64,000 bases of DNA from Niveispirillum irakense DSM 11586 (GCF_000429645.1 NZ_KE386934.1:372001-436000); one strand, 5' to 3'. Counted from the stretch's first letter, positions 1 through 8,532 are shown. A program made the numbers and translations. Notes: generated by a model from the sequence alone, not told the origin.

Positions 1-67
1 GCAGAAAGCTAGACGGGGGATCGCTGCCCCGGCCACGCCTAAAATATGCGTCAGAAGGAGGGGAGAA

Positions 68-613
68 TCAGGTCAGTGTCGTCACCAGCCGCGCCGGCGT
101 GCCATCGGAAAGCAATAGCCGCTCCCAAAGCACCCGACCGGGGCGGATCGGCACGGTGCAATCCTGGTTGGCGCCCGTTTGCAGTTCCAGACTGTCTGCC
201 CCGCCCTCCCCCCAGCCATGGCGGGCAAGCGTGGCCTCCATCGCCAGGATTTCCGGAGAGGCAAAACCAATCATCGGCCGCCCGGCCAGATCCCGAAAGG
301 ACACACGCCATTCCGCCTCCCGCGAGGGGGAGACGGCCAGCAGCCGATGCGTGCGGTCGCAGATCAGGTGCAGCTTCCGGAACGAGCTTTCCACAAGCCC
401 GCGCAAGACCCGGTCGCCGGCGGGGTCGGGCCTACCAAGCACGGCGCGAATGGCACTGGCCTGCTGTGGCGTTACACAAAGCAGGCCACGTTCCCAGCGC
501 GACACGGTCGTCTGGTTGACCCCCAGACGCGCCGCCAGATCCCCCTGTTTGACGCCGCGCAACAGGCGCAACCGCCGCAGCGCCCGTCCTTCTGCCTTTT
601 CCTGATCTGTCAT
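68..613 (-). CDS. XRE-family HTH transcriptional regulator
   Basis: This 181-residue protein has a helix-turn-helix at about residues 11-59 (LAARLGVNQTTVSRWERG is the recognition region). The C-terminal part of about 120 residues has no motif I can name and may be a sensor-like domain (WRVSFRDLAGRPMIGFAS). I chose the ATG at 611-613 because the Met lies just before the HTH. It begins 7 nt after the fabI stop on the same strand, so the two genes are probably co-transcribed. That placement suggests a regulator of membrane-lipid or envelope genes, which is inference. The ligand and targets are unknown. Confidence 0.8.
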   Translation of the reverse strand: MTDQEKAEGRALRRLRLLRGVKQGDLAARLGVNQTTVSRWERGLLCVTPQQASAIRAVLGRPDPAGDRVLRGLVESSFRKLHLICDRTHRLLAVSPSREAEWRVSFRDLAGRPMIGFASPEILAMEATLARHGWGEGGADSLELQTGANQDCTVPIRPGRVLWERLLLSDGTPARLVTTLT

Positions 614-620
614 GACCAAC

Positions 621-1391
621 TCAGCCCAGGATGTTGTAACCACCATCAATATAGGGGACGGAGCCGGTTACGGCACGCGCGGCATCGCTGGCCAGGAAGG
701 CGGCATAGGCACCGACATCCTCCACGCTGACCTGCTGGCGCATCGGCGCGCGTTCTGCCGCGCGGGCCAGCAGCTCGTCAAACCGGTTGATACCACTGGC
801 CGCACGGGTCTTCAGCGGGCCGGGTGACAGGCAATGGACGCGGATATCCTTCGGCCCCAGTTCCGCCGCCAGATATCGGGTTACCGATTCCAGTGCCGCC
901 TTGACCGGGCCCATCAGATTGTAATGTTCGACCACCTTTTCCGAGCCATAGAAGCTGACGGTCTGAAGGCAGCCGCCCTGGGTCATCAGCGGTTCCGCCA
1001 GATGGGCCATGCGGATGAAGGAATGGACCGACACGTCCATGGCCGTCAGGAACCCGTCGCGCGAACAATCGGTGACGCGGGCGTGCAGATCATCCCGCGG
1101 CGCAAAAGCGATGGAATGCAGCACGAAATCCAGCCGCCCCCATTCCTGCGCGATCTTGTCGAAAACGGCTTCCAACTGCCCCGGCTCCCGCACATCACAC
1201 GGCAGAATCAGGGATGCCTGCAGCGCCTCCGCCAGGGGGCGGACATAAGGGTCGGCCTTGGCGTTGAGATAGGTAACTGCCAATTCCGCCCCCAGGGCAC
1301 GGAAGGCTTGGGCACAACCGTGGGCAATGGAGCCTTCGTTGGCGATGCCGACCACAAGGCCGCGCTTTCCTTCCAATGAAATCAAAGACAT
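621..1391 (-). CDS. fabI: Enoyl-[acyl-carrier-protein] reductase (NADH), FabI type
   Basis: FabI carries out the last reduction of each fatty-acid elongation cycle, turning trans-2-enoyl-ACP into acyl-ACP in the cytosol. The 256-residue protein has the SDR fold signatures of the family: a dinucleotide-binding segment GIANEGSIA at residues 15-23 and the FabI catalytic set Tyr148, Tyr157 and Lys164 (YNLMGPVK, the Y-x6-K spacing). The C-terminus GSVPYIDGGYNILG is typical. The start at 1391 has a GGAG ribosome-binding site 9 nt upstream. It is followed by the XRE regulator after 7 nt. A role in saturated versus unsaturated fatty-acid supply is known for the family; isozyme redundancy cannot be judged here. 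Confidence 0.93.
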   Translation of the reverse strand: MSLISLEGKRGLVVGIANEGSIAHGCAQAFRALGAELAVTYLNAKADPYVRPLAEALQASLILPCDVREPGQLEAVFDKIAQEWGRLDFVLHSIAFAPRDDLHARVTDCSRDGFLTAMDVSVHSFIRMAHLAEPLMTQGGCLQTVSFYGSEKVVEHYNLMGPVKAALESVTRYLAAELGPKDIRVHCLSPGPLKTRAASGINRFDELLARAAERAPMRQQVSVEDVGAYAAFLASDAARAVTGSVPYIDGGYNILG

Positions 1392-1572
1392 ATTGCTTTT
1401 TCTCCGACCGGGGACTGCAACCAATATCACCTATTGCACTGCACAAGTCACCATTCTCGCACACAGGTGTTACAGCACTGTATCGGGGTGGCCTGAGAGA
1501 TGCCGGATGCGGTGGACCTTGCCAAGCCGGGACCATGCCCTGACAGTGCACTGCCCTTACGCGACAAATCTG

Positions 1573-2694
1573 ATGCCAATGCCCCGCCTTTTCACGCTTC
1601 TGACGATTCTATTTGGCTTCTGGTCGGTGTCCGCCGCCAGCGCTGCCGAGTTCCAGGCCGGCGAACAGGTGCGGATACAAAGACCGGTCGAGGGGGCCCT
1701 GTTCGCTGCCGGAAAACATGTCGTGGTAACAGCCCCTGTCGATGGCGATCTTTTTGCCGCCGGGTTCGACCTGCGTGTTCCGGGGCCTGTTACGGGGGAT
1801 GCCCTGCTTATCGGCTTCACCCTTGACCTGTCCGCCCCGATCGCAGGCGATCTGCTGCTCGTCGCGGGGCGGGCGACGGTGAATGGCCCCGTAAGCGGTG
1901 ATGTGGAAGCCAATGGCGCCAATATCACCATCGCCCCTTCGTCCCGGATCGGCGGGGATTTCGTGGCCTCCGGCACCCAGATCACGATGGAAGGGGTGAT
2001 TGCCGGCGATGCCAGACTGGTGGGGGAAAAGGTTACCCTGGCAGGCACCATCGCCGGCAACGTCGATGTCGCCGCCGACGAATTGCTGCTGCTGCCCGGC
2101 GCCAGGATTGTTGGCAATTTGCGCCATAGCGGCCCGGCACCGGTCACCGTGCCGGACGGCGCCTCAGTCGCCGGTACGGTGCGCTACCGGGAAGATGGGG
2201 GCAGCGGGGATGGCTGGCTGGTCTCCATGGTCGGGCGGGCGCTGGCCCTGTTCCTGACCGGTTTGGCCGTGCGGTGGCTGTTTCCCGACCTGCTGGCTGG
2301 CGTGTCCGCCGCCGTGCGCGCCCACCCGGTGCGCCATGGATTGACCGGTATTGCCGTCATGATGGTAACGCCGCTGCTGATCCTGCTGCTGGTGATCAGC
2401 ATGATCGGCATCCCCTTGGGCATGCTGATGGGCGGTCTTTATCTGTTGGCCTACCCGCTGGGCTTGGCACTTGCAGCCTTCGCTGTGGGTGACATGTGGG
2501 TGCGCCGGGGCGGCGACACGGTGCGGGGGCGTCTGGCCCGCTTTGGTGGCGCCACGCTGGTACTGGCGCTGTTATCGCTGGTGCCCTGGATTGGCTGGCC
2601 GATCCTGGCCGGGCTGACCGCGCTGGGCGTCGGGGCCCTGGCAGCAGCGCTGGTGCGCCGCGCGCCCGTCCACAGCCCCACTGGGCCTGAATGA
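1573..2694 (+). CDS. Bactofilin-like (polymer-forming) repeat protein with C-terminal membrane domain
   Basis: This 373-residue envelope protein of unknown job has three parts. A signal peptide at about residues 1-27 ends in an ASAAE-type site. Next comes a region of about 190 residues of short Gly-rich beta repeats (GDLFAAG, GDALLIG, GDLLLVAG, GDVEANG), as in bactofilin-like or DUF583 beta-helices. The C-terminal half holds four or five hydrophobic segments (for example LLILLLVISMIGIPLGMLMGG). Two in-frame ATGs lie at 1573 and 1579; I took the first. It is transcribed divergently from fabI. An external or periplasmic beta-helix anchored in the inner membrane is inferred from the layout. No partner gene is evident. 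Confidence 0.75.
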   Translation: MPMPRLFTLLTILFGFWSVSAASAAEFQAGEQVRIQRPVEGALFAAGKHVVVTAPVDGDLFAAGFDLRVPGPVTGDALLIGFTLDLSAPIAGDLLLVAGRATVNGPVSGDVEANGANITIAPSSRIGGDFVASGTQITMEGVIAGDARLVGEKVTLAGTIAGNVDVAADELLLLPGARIVGNLRHSGPAPVTVPDGASVAGTVRYREDGGSGDGWLVSMVGRALALFLTGLAVRWLFPDLLAGVSAAVRAHPVRHGLTGIAVMMVTPLLILLLVISMIGIPLGMLMGGLYLLAYPLGLALAAFAVGDMWVRRGGDTVRGRLARFGGATLVLALLSLVPWIGWPILAGLTALGVGALAAALVRRAPVHSPTGPE

Positions 2695-2698
2695 CAAA

Positions 2699-2728
2699 GG
2701 GGCGGGCCGCCATCACGCGACCCGCCCC
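2699..2728 (-). terminator. Hairpin terminator after yajQ
   Basis: The arms GGGGCGGG (2699-2706) and CCCGCCCC (2721-2728) pair perfectly around a 14-nt loop. Read on the minus strand the stem is followed by a short T run (TTTGTC), so it most likely ends the yajQ transcript. It could also serve the gene ending at 2694 from the other side. Confidence 0.6.
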
Positions 2729-2755
2729 TCATGCCCATGATCCGGTTTTACCCGA

Positions 2756-3247
2756 TCAATCGCGGAAATTATTATACTGGAGCGGCTGTTCGATCTTCAG
2801 CCCCTTCACCAGGGCGATGGCTGCCTGAAGGTCGTCCAGCTTCTTGCCGGACACGCGCAGCTCATCCCCCTGGATGGCGGCCTGCACCTTCATCTTGCTG
2901 TCCTTCAACGCTTTGACGATCTGCTTGGCCAGCGCCTGCTCGATCCCCTGCTTGACCTTGACAACCTGGCGCTTGGTGCTGCCGCCAGCATCCTCTTCCC
3001 GGCCCCAGTCCAGACAGCCGGGGTCCAGCTTGCGACGCACGAAATAGGCTTTCAGCATTTCCTGAAGCTGCGCCAGCTTGGTGTCATCCTCGGTATGGAT
3101 GTGGATCTCGTTTTCCTTCTCCTTCAGTTCCATCGTGGATTTGGAACCTTTGAAGTCGAAACGGGTCTGAACCTCGCGCAGCACACCCTGCACGGCGTTG
3201 TTGACCTCGGCGAGATCGGTCTTGGAAACAATGTCAAAGGAAGGCAT
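2756..3247 (-). CDS. yajQ: YajQ family nucleotide-binding protein (UPF0234)
   Basis: This is a full-length 163-residue member of the YajQ family, recognisable from its N-terminus MPSFDIVSKTD, the central FDFKGSKS and the C-terminal end LQYNNFRD. Family members bind nucleotides, and some are reported as cyclic-di-GMP receptors that act as transcription co-factors. The exact role in this organism is not shown by the sequence. It is a stand-alone gene with its own terminator. Length and conservation are normal for the family. Confidence 0.93.
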   Translation of the reverse strand: MPSFDIVSKTDLAEVNNAVQGVLREVQTRFDFKGSKSTMELKEKENEIHIHTEDDTKLAQLQEMLKAYFVRRKLDPGCLDWGREEDAGGSTKRQVVKVKQGIEQALAKQIVKALKDSKMKVQAAIQGDELRVSGKKLDDLQAAIALVKGLKIEQPLQYNNFRD

Positions 3248-3365
3248 GGCGGGGACTTGTCTGTTACGGTCAATGAGTTGACAGACAGTTTAACACCGCC
3301 GGCCCGCCGCGTCACACAAAAGCCCATCACCAGAGCGGCCGCGGGCGCCCATCAGGCCCACGCCG

Positions 3366-3581
3366 TCAGGCCCGGATCATTCCGCCGGCTGTTGCCCCTT
3401 CATCGCCTGCCTGCGGCGGCGTGGCGGGGTTGGCCATACCGGGCGCCGCCCCGGCAGCGCGCACAGCATTGGCAGGGGTGGGGCGATCGGCAGCCGCCAT
3501 GGCCGCGATCAGCGCCAGCCCCATCAATAACAGAGCCTGAAGGGCCAAAGCAGTCCGTGGCGACAATTTCATGATACGCAT
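3366..3581 (-). CDS. Small membrane-anchored protein of unknown function
   Basis: This 71-residue open frame has one hydrophobic N-terminal segment (LALQALLLMGLALIAAMAAA) followed by an Ala/Pro/Gly-rich tail that looks disordered. The start at 3581 is supported by GAGGGAGAAG immediately upstream; a second ATG lies 9 nt inside. The hydrophobic segment could be a signal peptide or a single membrane anchor. I do not recognise a family. The clear ribosome-binding site argues that it is translated, but low sequence complexity keeps confidence moderate. Confidence 0.5.
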   Translation of the reverse strand: MRIMKLSPRTALALQALLLMGLALIAAMAAADRPTPANAVRAAGAAPGMANPATPPQAGDEGATAGGMIRA

Positions 3582-3835
3582 GATCTTCTCCCTCGGCTGG
3601 CCCCTGGACGGTGGCTTCCGGACAACAACTTGGCCGGTGCATATATTCAGATATGCCTCATCACCCTTTCGCAAACATGACAGGCATCACAGAGTTCATG
3701 TCTGTTCCGTAACAAATGTGCGCTGTGATGAAGAAAACACACCGGATTCGATCCTTTTCACCCTCGCCGCTTCATTCATCGGGATCGGGGTGCTAGATGT
3801 GACCGACCTGCCTTCGCCACTTGCCGGGAACAGAG

Positions 3836-5188
3836 ATGACGAACCCCGCCTTCGACACCGACGCCGCCAATCTGCTGGAGGATCTGATCGCCCGCGCCCG
3901 CCGCGCCGGGGCCGATGCCGCCGACGCGCTTCTGGTGGATGCGGCGTCCCTGTCGCTGTCCACGCGCCTGGGCAAGCCGGAAGGGATTGAGCGGTCGGAA
4001 GGCGGCGATCTGGGTCTGCGGGTCTTTGTCGGCCAGCAGATGGCCATGGTGTCCAGTTCCGACCGCAGCCCGAACGCCCTGGCGGAACTGGTTGAACGGG
4101 CGGTCGCCATGGCCCGCGCCGTGCCGCCGGACCCGTTCTGCGGCATTGCCAGCCCTGACCAGATCACCCGCACCTGGTCGGAACTGGACCTGTTCGATCC
4201 GGAAGAACCATCGGCGGACATCCTGATTGAGGGCGCCCGCCGGACGGAAGAGGCGGCCATGGCCATCAACGGCGTGACCAATTCCGAAGGGGCGGATGCA
4301 AGCTGGGGGCGCAGTCAGGTGACCCTGGTGGCCAGTAACGGCTTTGCCGGGGGGTATCGCGTCTCCCGCCGGTCTTTATCCGTCTCCGTCCTGGCCGGCC
4401 AGGATACGGATATGCAGACCGATTACGCCTATCACAGCACCGTCTATGGCAGCGACCTGGAAAGCCCGGAACAGATCGGCCGCCGCGCCGGTGAACGGGT
4501 GGTAGCCAAGCTGAACCCGCGCAAGGTGAAAAGCCAGTCCGTCCCGGTGATTTTCGATCCCCGCCTGTCCGGCGGGCTGATCGGCAGCCTCTGCGGGGCG
4601 ATTTCCGGTTCCGCCATCGCACGCGGCACCAGCTTCCTGAAGGATAAGCTGGGACAGGCGATTTTCGCGCCCGGCGTCACGATTGTGGAAGATCCGCATA
4701 TGCAGCGCGGCCTTCGGTCCAAGCCGTTCGATGCGGAAGGCATTGCCAATCACCGCCGCGACCTGATCGCTGATGGCGTCTTGACCACCTGGCTGATGGA
4801 TCTGCGCTCAGCCAGGCAACTGGGCCTGAAGACGACGGGCCACGCGGCGCGCGGCACTGGCGGCCCGCCCTCCCCCAGCCCGACCAATATCTACATGAAG
4901 CCGGGCACGCTCTCCCCCCAGGCGTTGATGGCCGACATCAAGGACGGGTTGTATCTGACATCGCTGATGGGCCAGGGCGTGAATGGCGTGACGGGTGATT
5001 ATTCCCGCGGGGCCGCCGGCTTCTGGATCGAGAATGGCCAGATCGCCTATCCGGTGAGTGAGATCACCATTGCCGGCAACCTGAAGGACATGTTTGCCCG
5101 GCTGGTCCCGGCCGACGATCTGGAAATGCGCCACGGGATGGATGCACCAACCATCCGGATCGACGGCATGACCGTGGCCGGCACCTGA
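3836..5188 (+). CDS. pmbA: TldD/PmbA family protein (PmbA)
   Basis: PmbA (TldE) partners TldD in a two-subunit metalloprotease known from microcin B17 maturation and CcdA antitoxin turnover. The 450-residue protein has PmbA hallmarks: GLRVFVGQQMA near the N-terminus, the Gly-rich central FDPRLSGGLIGSL, and the C-terminal VNGVTGDYSRGAAGFWIENG. It lacks the HExxxH zinc motif that belongs to TldD, as expected. I chose the ATG at 3836; a TTG five codons earlier is possible. No tldD is in the window, which is common because the two are often unlinked. The cellular substrates here are unknown. Confidence 0.9.
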   Translation: MTNPAFDTDAANLLEDLIARARRAGADAADALLVDAASLSLSTRLGKPEGIERSEGGDLGLRVFVGQQMAMVSSSDRSPNALAELVERAVAMARAVPPDPFCGIASPDQITRTWSELDLFDPEEPSADILIEGARRTEEAAMAINGVTNSEGADASWGRSQVTLVASNGFAGGYRVSRRSLSVSVLAGQDTDMQTDYAYHSTVYGSDLESPEQIGRRAGERVVAKLNPRKVKSQSVPVIFDPRLSGGLIGSLCGAISGSAIARGTSFLKDKLGQAIFAPGVTIVEDPHMQRGLRSKPFDAEGIANHRRDLIADGVLTTWLMDLRSARQLGLKTTGHAARGTGGPPSPSPTNIYMKPGTLSPQALMADIKDGLYLTSLMGQGVNGVTGDYSRGAAGFWIENGQIAYPVSEITIAGNLKDMFARLVPADDLEMRHGMDAPTIRIDGMTVAGT

Positions 5189-5207
5189 TCCGGGAAAGAC
5201 CTGGGCA

Positions 5208-5609
5208 TCAGGCCACCGACTGGCGGACCATCTCCTCCAGCCGGGTGGTCCGCATGTAAAGGCTGTGGCTGCGTTCCAGCAGGGAGCGCAGCCCGGCTGG
5301 CAATTCCAGATTGTCAGGACCAGACGGGTCAGAACAGATGCGTCCGCCGGACAGGGCGAAATCATCCCCCACGGCCTGCTCCTGCGTCATCTCCCCCACA
5401 TGCACGGCCTTCTGCGCCAGCATCCAGGCCATCACCTGGGTCAACCGACTGGTGACGCGCATCGATTCATAGGAAATCTGCAGGCGGGTGCCGGGCGGCA
5501 GGCCGCGCTGATCAACCGCTTCCTGATAGGCGACGTAGTTACGTGCCTCTACCAGAAGCGCCATCGTCTCGTCATAGGCGCGATCAAAAAAGCGGGTCGG
5601 ACCATTCAC
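5208..5609 (-). CDS. rcdA: RcdA-type protein (DUF1465), adaptor in regulated CtrA proteolysis
   Basis: This 133-residue protein matches DUF1465, the family of Caulobacter RcdA. RcdA works with CpdR and PopA as an adaptor that delivers CtrA and other substrates to ClpXP. Family features seen are the helical N-terminus (RFFDRAYDETMALLVEARNYVAY), the segment YESMRVTSRLTQVMAWMLAQKAVHVGE, and a short acidic linker before a C-terminal helix. The gene is alphaproteobacterial and implies a CtrA-type cell-cycle circuit. The length is somewhat short of Caulobacter RcdA. An unusual nested inverted repeat lies upstream at 5656-5691. Confidence 0.83.
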   Translation of the reverse strand: MNGPTRFFDRAYDETMALLVEARNYVAYQEAVDQRGLPPGTRLQISYESMRVTSRLTQVMAWMLAQKAVHVGEMTQEQAVGDDFALSGGRICSDPSGPDNLELPAGLRSLLERSHSLYMRTTRLEEMVRQSVA

Positions 5610-5655
5610 CCTGACACCCTCCCGGTGCCGCTGCCCTGGGGCACGACACCCTGCT

Positions 5656-5691
5656 CAGTTTCACTACTGTAGGGGTGAACACCCGAAACTG
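5656..5691. promoter_or_regulatory. Nested inverted repeat upstream of rcdA
   Basis: An outer pair CAGTTTC (5656-5662) and GAAACTG (5685-5691) encloses an inner pair GGGTG (5673-5677) and CACCC (5680-5684) with a 2-nt loop. Ten unpaired bases sit on one side only. It lies 47-82 nt before the rcdA start. It could be a bulged RNA hairpin in the 5' leader or an operator. There is no T run, so it is not an obvious terminator. Confidence 0.4.
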
Positions 5692-5797
5692 GCAACCGAT
5701 CCCAAAGGGCAGGTTTCGATCTCTGGTGGCAGATTTCAAGGCGCCATCCCCCTGCCCCGCCGCTGTGAGAGCGGCTGAAAATTTTTCAGTGCCCCCT

Positions 5798-5823
5798 CTT
5801 GAAGCCAGGGGGGAGGCTAAATA
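5798..5823 (+). promoter_or_regulatory. Putative RpoH (sigma-32) heat-shock promoter of hsp20
   Basis: CTTGAAG at 5798-5804 fits the -35 element of heat-shock promoters, and CTAAATA at 5817-5823 is a plausible alphaproteobacterial -10. The 12-nt spacer is within the sigma-32 range. Transcription would start near 5830, just before the first of three hairpins that lead to hsp20. The -10 match is only partial, so this is a candidate. Confidence 0.5.
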
Positions 5824-5833
5824 GATCAAGGAC

Positions 5834-5930
5834 GTGGCAGCGACGCCCGTTTCGGGGTCGCCAGCGCCACAAAGGAACGGGCCGCCCGATGTCGGGGGTC
5901 CGGGATCAACGTATCGCTCTTGGAGGATAC
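5834..5930 (+). promoter_or_regulatory. ROSE-like RNA thermometer in the hsp20 leader
   Basis: Three consecutive hairpins precede the start codon. Hairpin I is 5834-5870 (GTGGC/GCCAC outside, GCGAC/GTCGC and CCCG/CGGG inside). Hairpin II is 5879-5901 (GGGCC/GGTCC and CCCGA/TCGGG). Hairpin III is 5911-5930 and sequesters the Shine-Dalgarno. In hairpin III the anti-SD UCGCU (5914-5918) pairs with AGGA of GGAGG (5922-5926), leaving the G at 5916 bulged. The U(U/C)GCU motif with a bulged G opposite the SD is the signature of ROSE elements in small heat-shock genes of alphaproteobacteria. Melting on warming would free the SD. Confidence 0.82.
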
Positions 5931-5932
5931 TT

Positions 5933-6391
5933 ATGCGTACCTATGACCTTTCGCCGCTGTTCCGCTCCACCGTCGGCTTTGACCGTGTGACCCGCCTTCT
6001 GGAATCTGCCTTGAATGGCGAAGATGGCGGCAACAGCGCCTATCCCCCGTACAATATTGAAAAGCTGGGCGACGACCAGTACCGCATCACCATGGCGGTG
6101 GCCGGTTTCGCGCTGGATGATCTGGAGATCACTGCGCACCCCAACCTGCTGATCGTGCAGGGCAAGGCCAAGGAAACCGACAATGGCGCCGTGTTCCTGC
6201 ATCGCGGGATCGCTGGCCGCGCCTTTGAGCGGCGCTTCCAGTTGGCCGACCATATCCGCGTCAGCAATGCGACGCTGGAGAACGGCCTGCTGCATGTCGA
6301 ACTGGTGCGTGAAGTGCCGGAGACGATGAAGCCCCGGACCATTCAGATCAGCGGCAATACGGCCCCGGCCAGCCTCTCCCACGCCGCCTGA
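5933..6391 (+). CDS. Hsp20-family small heat-shock protein
   Basis: This is a 152-residue alpha-crystallin-type chaperone that binds unfolding proteins without ATP. The N-terminus RTYDLSPLFRSTVGFDRV is the IbpA-like class A form. The alpha-crystallin domain runs from about residue 40 (YPPYNIEKLGDDQYRITMAV) to about 135, with the conserved ERRFQLADHIRV and the NGLLHVEL strand. The start at 5933 is fixed by GGAGG 6 nt upstream, itself buried in hairpin III of the ROSE-like leader. A strong terminator follows at 6420. Expression is therefore expected to be controlled by heat both at transcription and at translation. Confidence 0.93.
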   Translation: MRTYDLSPLFRSTVGFDRVTRLLESALNGEDGGNSAYPPYNIEKLGDDQYRITMAVAGFALDDLEITAHPNLLIVQGKAKETDNGAVFLHRGIAGRAFERRFQLADHIRVSNATLENGLLHVELVREVPETMKPRTIQISGNTAPASLSHAA

Positions 6392-6419
6392 TCGGTTTGC
6401 GTCACCCTGAAATTAGTGA

Positions 6420-6453
6420 GGGCCGCTGCGGTGCAGCGGCCCTTCATTTTTTT
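6420..6453 (+). terminator. Rho-independent terminator of hsp20
   Basis: GGGCCGCTGC (6420-6429) pairs with GCAGCGGCCC (6433-6442) across a 3-nt loop and is followed by TTCATTTTTTT. It lies 29 nt after the hsp20 stop. Confidence 0.9.
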
Positions 6454-6594
6454 ACCCGTTTCCCTGAAGCCCCGCCCGTTCAACCCGGAACGAACGACTG
6501 CGACGGTATGCATCGGGCACATTGCGGTCAACCCTTCTTGACGGTCTTGTGACAAAACCATGGGTAGTTCGAAGGGCATTGTTGCCATTTTAAC

Positions 6595-8532
6595 TCAGTT
6601 TGCCTGCCCCGCAGGCAACTTTTGTTCGTTTTGAGGCAGTTGGGCATAGCCAGCCTCGCGGAAGGCCGCCTTGATCTCTTCCAGAATGATCGGATCATCA
6701 ATGGTGGCAGGCATGCGCCATTGCTCACTGTCGGCAATCTTCTGCATCGTCCCACGCAGGATTTTGCCGGACCGGGTTTTGGGTAAACGGTCCACGACAA
6801 TGGCCTGTTTGAACGCCGCAACGGGGCCGATCTCATCCCGAACCTTGGCGATGACATCGGCGATGATCTCCGCATGGGACCGGGTCACACCATTTTTCAG
6901 CACGATCAAACCAAAGGGCAACTGGCCTTTCAGGGAATCGGCAACCCCGATCACGGCGCATTCCGCAACGTCGGGATGGCCGGACAGCACCTCCTCCATC
7001 GCGCCGGTGGACAGGCGGTGGCCTGCGACATTGATGATGTCATCCGTCCGCGCCATGACGAAGATATAACCGTCGCTATCGATGAAGCCGGCATCCGATG
7101 TCTGATAATAACCGGGATAATCAGCAAGATAGCTTTTTACGAATCGATCATCCGCATTCCAGAGCGTTGGTAGCGTACCCGGCGGCAGCGGCAACCGGGC
7201 GACGATGGCACCGATATCGCCGGCCCGAACCGGCTGCCCATCGGCGGCCAGCACCCTTATGTCCCAGCCCGGCAGCGGCTTGGCCGTGCTGCCATATTTC
7301 ACCGGGAACAAGCCCAGCCCCATCGGGTTGCCGGCGATGGGCCAGCCGGTTTCGGTCTGCCACCAATGGTCAATCACTGGCACCTGCAGATTGCTTTCCG
7401 CCCATTGCAGCGTATCCGGGTCCGACCGCTCCCCGGCCAGGAACAGCACGCGCAGGCTGGACAGATCATAATCCTTGATCTTAGTCCCCTGCGGGTCTTC
7501 CCGCTTGATGGCGCGGAAGGCGGTGGGGGCCGTGAACAAAGCCACGGCCTTATGCTCCGCAATCACCCGCCAGAAGGCGCCGGCATCGGGCGTGCCCACG
7601 GGCTTGCCTTCATAAACAACGCTGGTGCAGCCCTGCAGCAGCGGGCCGTAAACAATATAGGAATGGCCGACCACCCAGCCGACATCGCTGGCGGTCCAGA
7701 ACACCTCGCCGGGCCGGATGCCATAGAAATGGTCCATGGTCCATTTCAGCGCGACGGCATAACCGCCCGTGTCGCGCACCACACCCTTGGGCTGACCCGT
7801 CGTGCCCGATGTGTAGAGGATGTAAAGCGGGTGGGTTGCCTCCACCATCTCGCACTCAACCGGTGCAGCATCTGCCATCGCGGCATCCCAAACCACGTCC
7901 CGGCCCGGCAGCAGCGTCGCAATCTGCTGCGGGCGCTGGAACAGGATGCAGCGGGAAGGCTTGTGGGACGCGTGCTCAATCGCGGCATCCAGCATCGGCT
8001 TATAGGCAATGACCCGGCTGCCCTCGATCCCGCAGCTTGCGGAGACGATCACCTTGGGCTGGGCGTCATTGATCCGGGTGGCCAGCTCATGCGGTGCGAA
8101 TCCGCCAAAGACGACGGAATGGATGGCGCCGATCCGGGCACAGGCCAGCATGGCCACCGCGGCTTCCGGCACCATTGGCATATAGATGATGACCCGGTCA
8201 CCCTTGGCCACCCCGGCATCCCGCAGCACGCCGCCAAAGCGCGACACCTGATCCAGCAGGTCCGCATAGGTGATGGTGCGCTTGGTGCCGGTGACCGGGC
8301 TGTCATGGATCAGCGCCGCCTGATCACCGCGACCCGCGGCAACATGGCGATCCACCGCATTCCAGCACATGTTCAGCCGGCCATCCGTAAACCAGCGATA
8401 AAATGGTTTGGCGCTATCATCCAGGATAGTGGACGGCGGTACGGCCCAATCCACCGCCCGGGCGGCATCGGCCCAGAAACCAGTTGGGTCAGCTAATGAT
8501 TGTGCATGAAGGTCTTCATACCGTGCCGTCAT
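6595..8532 (-). CDS. prpE: Propionyl-CoA synthetase (acetyl-CoA synthetase-like), PrpE
   Basis: This enzyme activates propionate (or acetate) to its CoA thioester through an acyl-AMP intermediate. The 645-residue length and motifs are those of PrpE: the P-loop-like YTSGTTGQPKGVV, the ASDVGWVVGHSYIVYGPL stretch, EGKPVGTPDAGAFWRV, the WWQTETGWP core and INVAGHRLSTG. The adenylation-state lysine is in RSGKILRG near residue 590. PrpE rather than Acs is suggested by the EGKPVGTPDAGAF segment and the conserved DHFYGIRPGEVFW. It stands alone, without prpBCD nearby, so propionate could be directed to methylmalonyl-CoA or to PHA precursors. That last point is inference. Confidence 0.88.
   Translation of the reverse strand: MTARYEDLHAQSLADPTGFWADAARAVDWAVPPSTILDDSAKPFYRWFTDGRLNMCWNAVDRHVAAGRGDQAALIHDSPVTGTKRTITYADLLDQVSRFGGVLRDAGVAKGDRVIIYMPMVPEAAVAMLACARIGAIHSVVFGGFAPHELATRINDAQPKVIVSASCGIEGSRVIAYKPMLDAAIEHASHKPSRCILFQRPQQIATLLPGRDVVWDAAMADAAPVECEMVEATHPLYILYTSGTTGQPKGVVRDTGGYAVALKWTMDHFYGIRPGEVFWTASDVGWVVGHSYIVYGPLLQGCTSVVYEGKPVGTPDAGAFWRVIAEHKAVALFTAPTAFRAIKREDPQGTKIKDYDLSSLRVLFLAGERSDPDTLQWAESNLQVPVIDHWWQTETGWPIAGNPMGLGLFPVKYGSTAKPLPGWDIRVLAADGQPVRAGDIGAIVARLPLPPGTLPTLWNADDRFVKSYLADYPGYYQTSDAGFIDSDGYIFVMARTDDIINVAGHRLSTGAMEEVLSGHPDVAECAVIGVADSLKGQLPFGLIVLKNGVTRSHAEIIADVIAKVRDEIGPVAAFKQAIVVDRLPKTRSGKILRGTMQKIADSEQWRMPATIDDPIILEEIKAAFREAGYAQLPQNEQKLPAGQAN

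Noticed and set aside
1481-1550. A stretch GGGGTGGCCTGAGAGATGCC resembling the first half of a TPP riboswitch.
   Set aside because: The second conserved half (the CTGATCTGG-like and GCGTAGGGA-like segments) is absent, and the gene downstream is not a thiamine gene.
7366-8496. A 376-codon frame opposite prpE.
   Set aside because: It is an antisense shadow; composition is His/Pro/Arg-rich and prpE is complete on the other strand.
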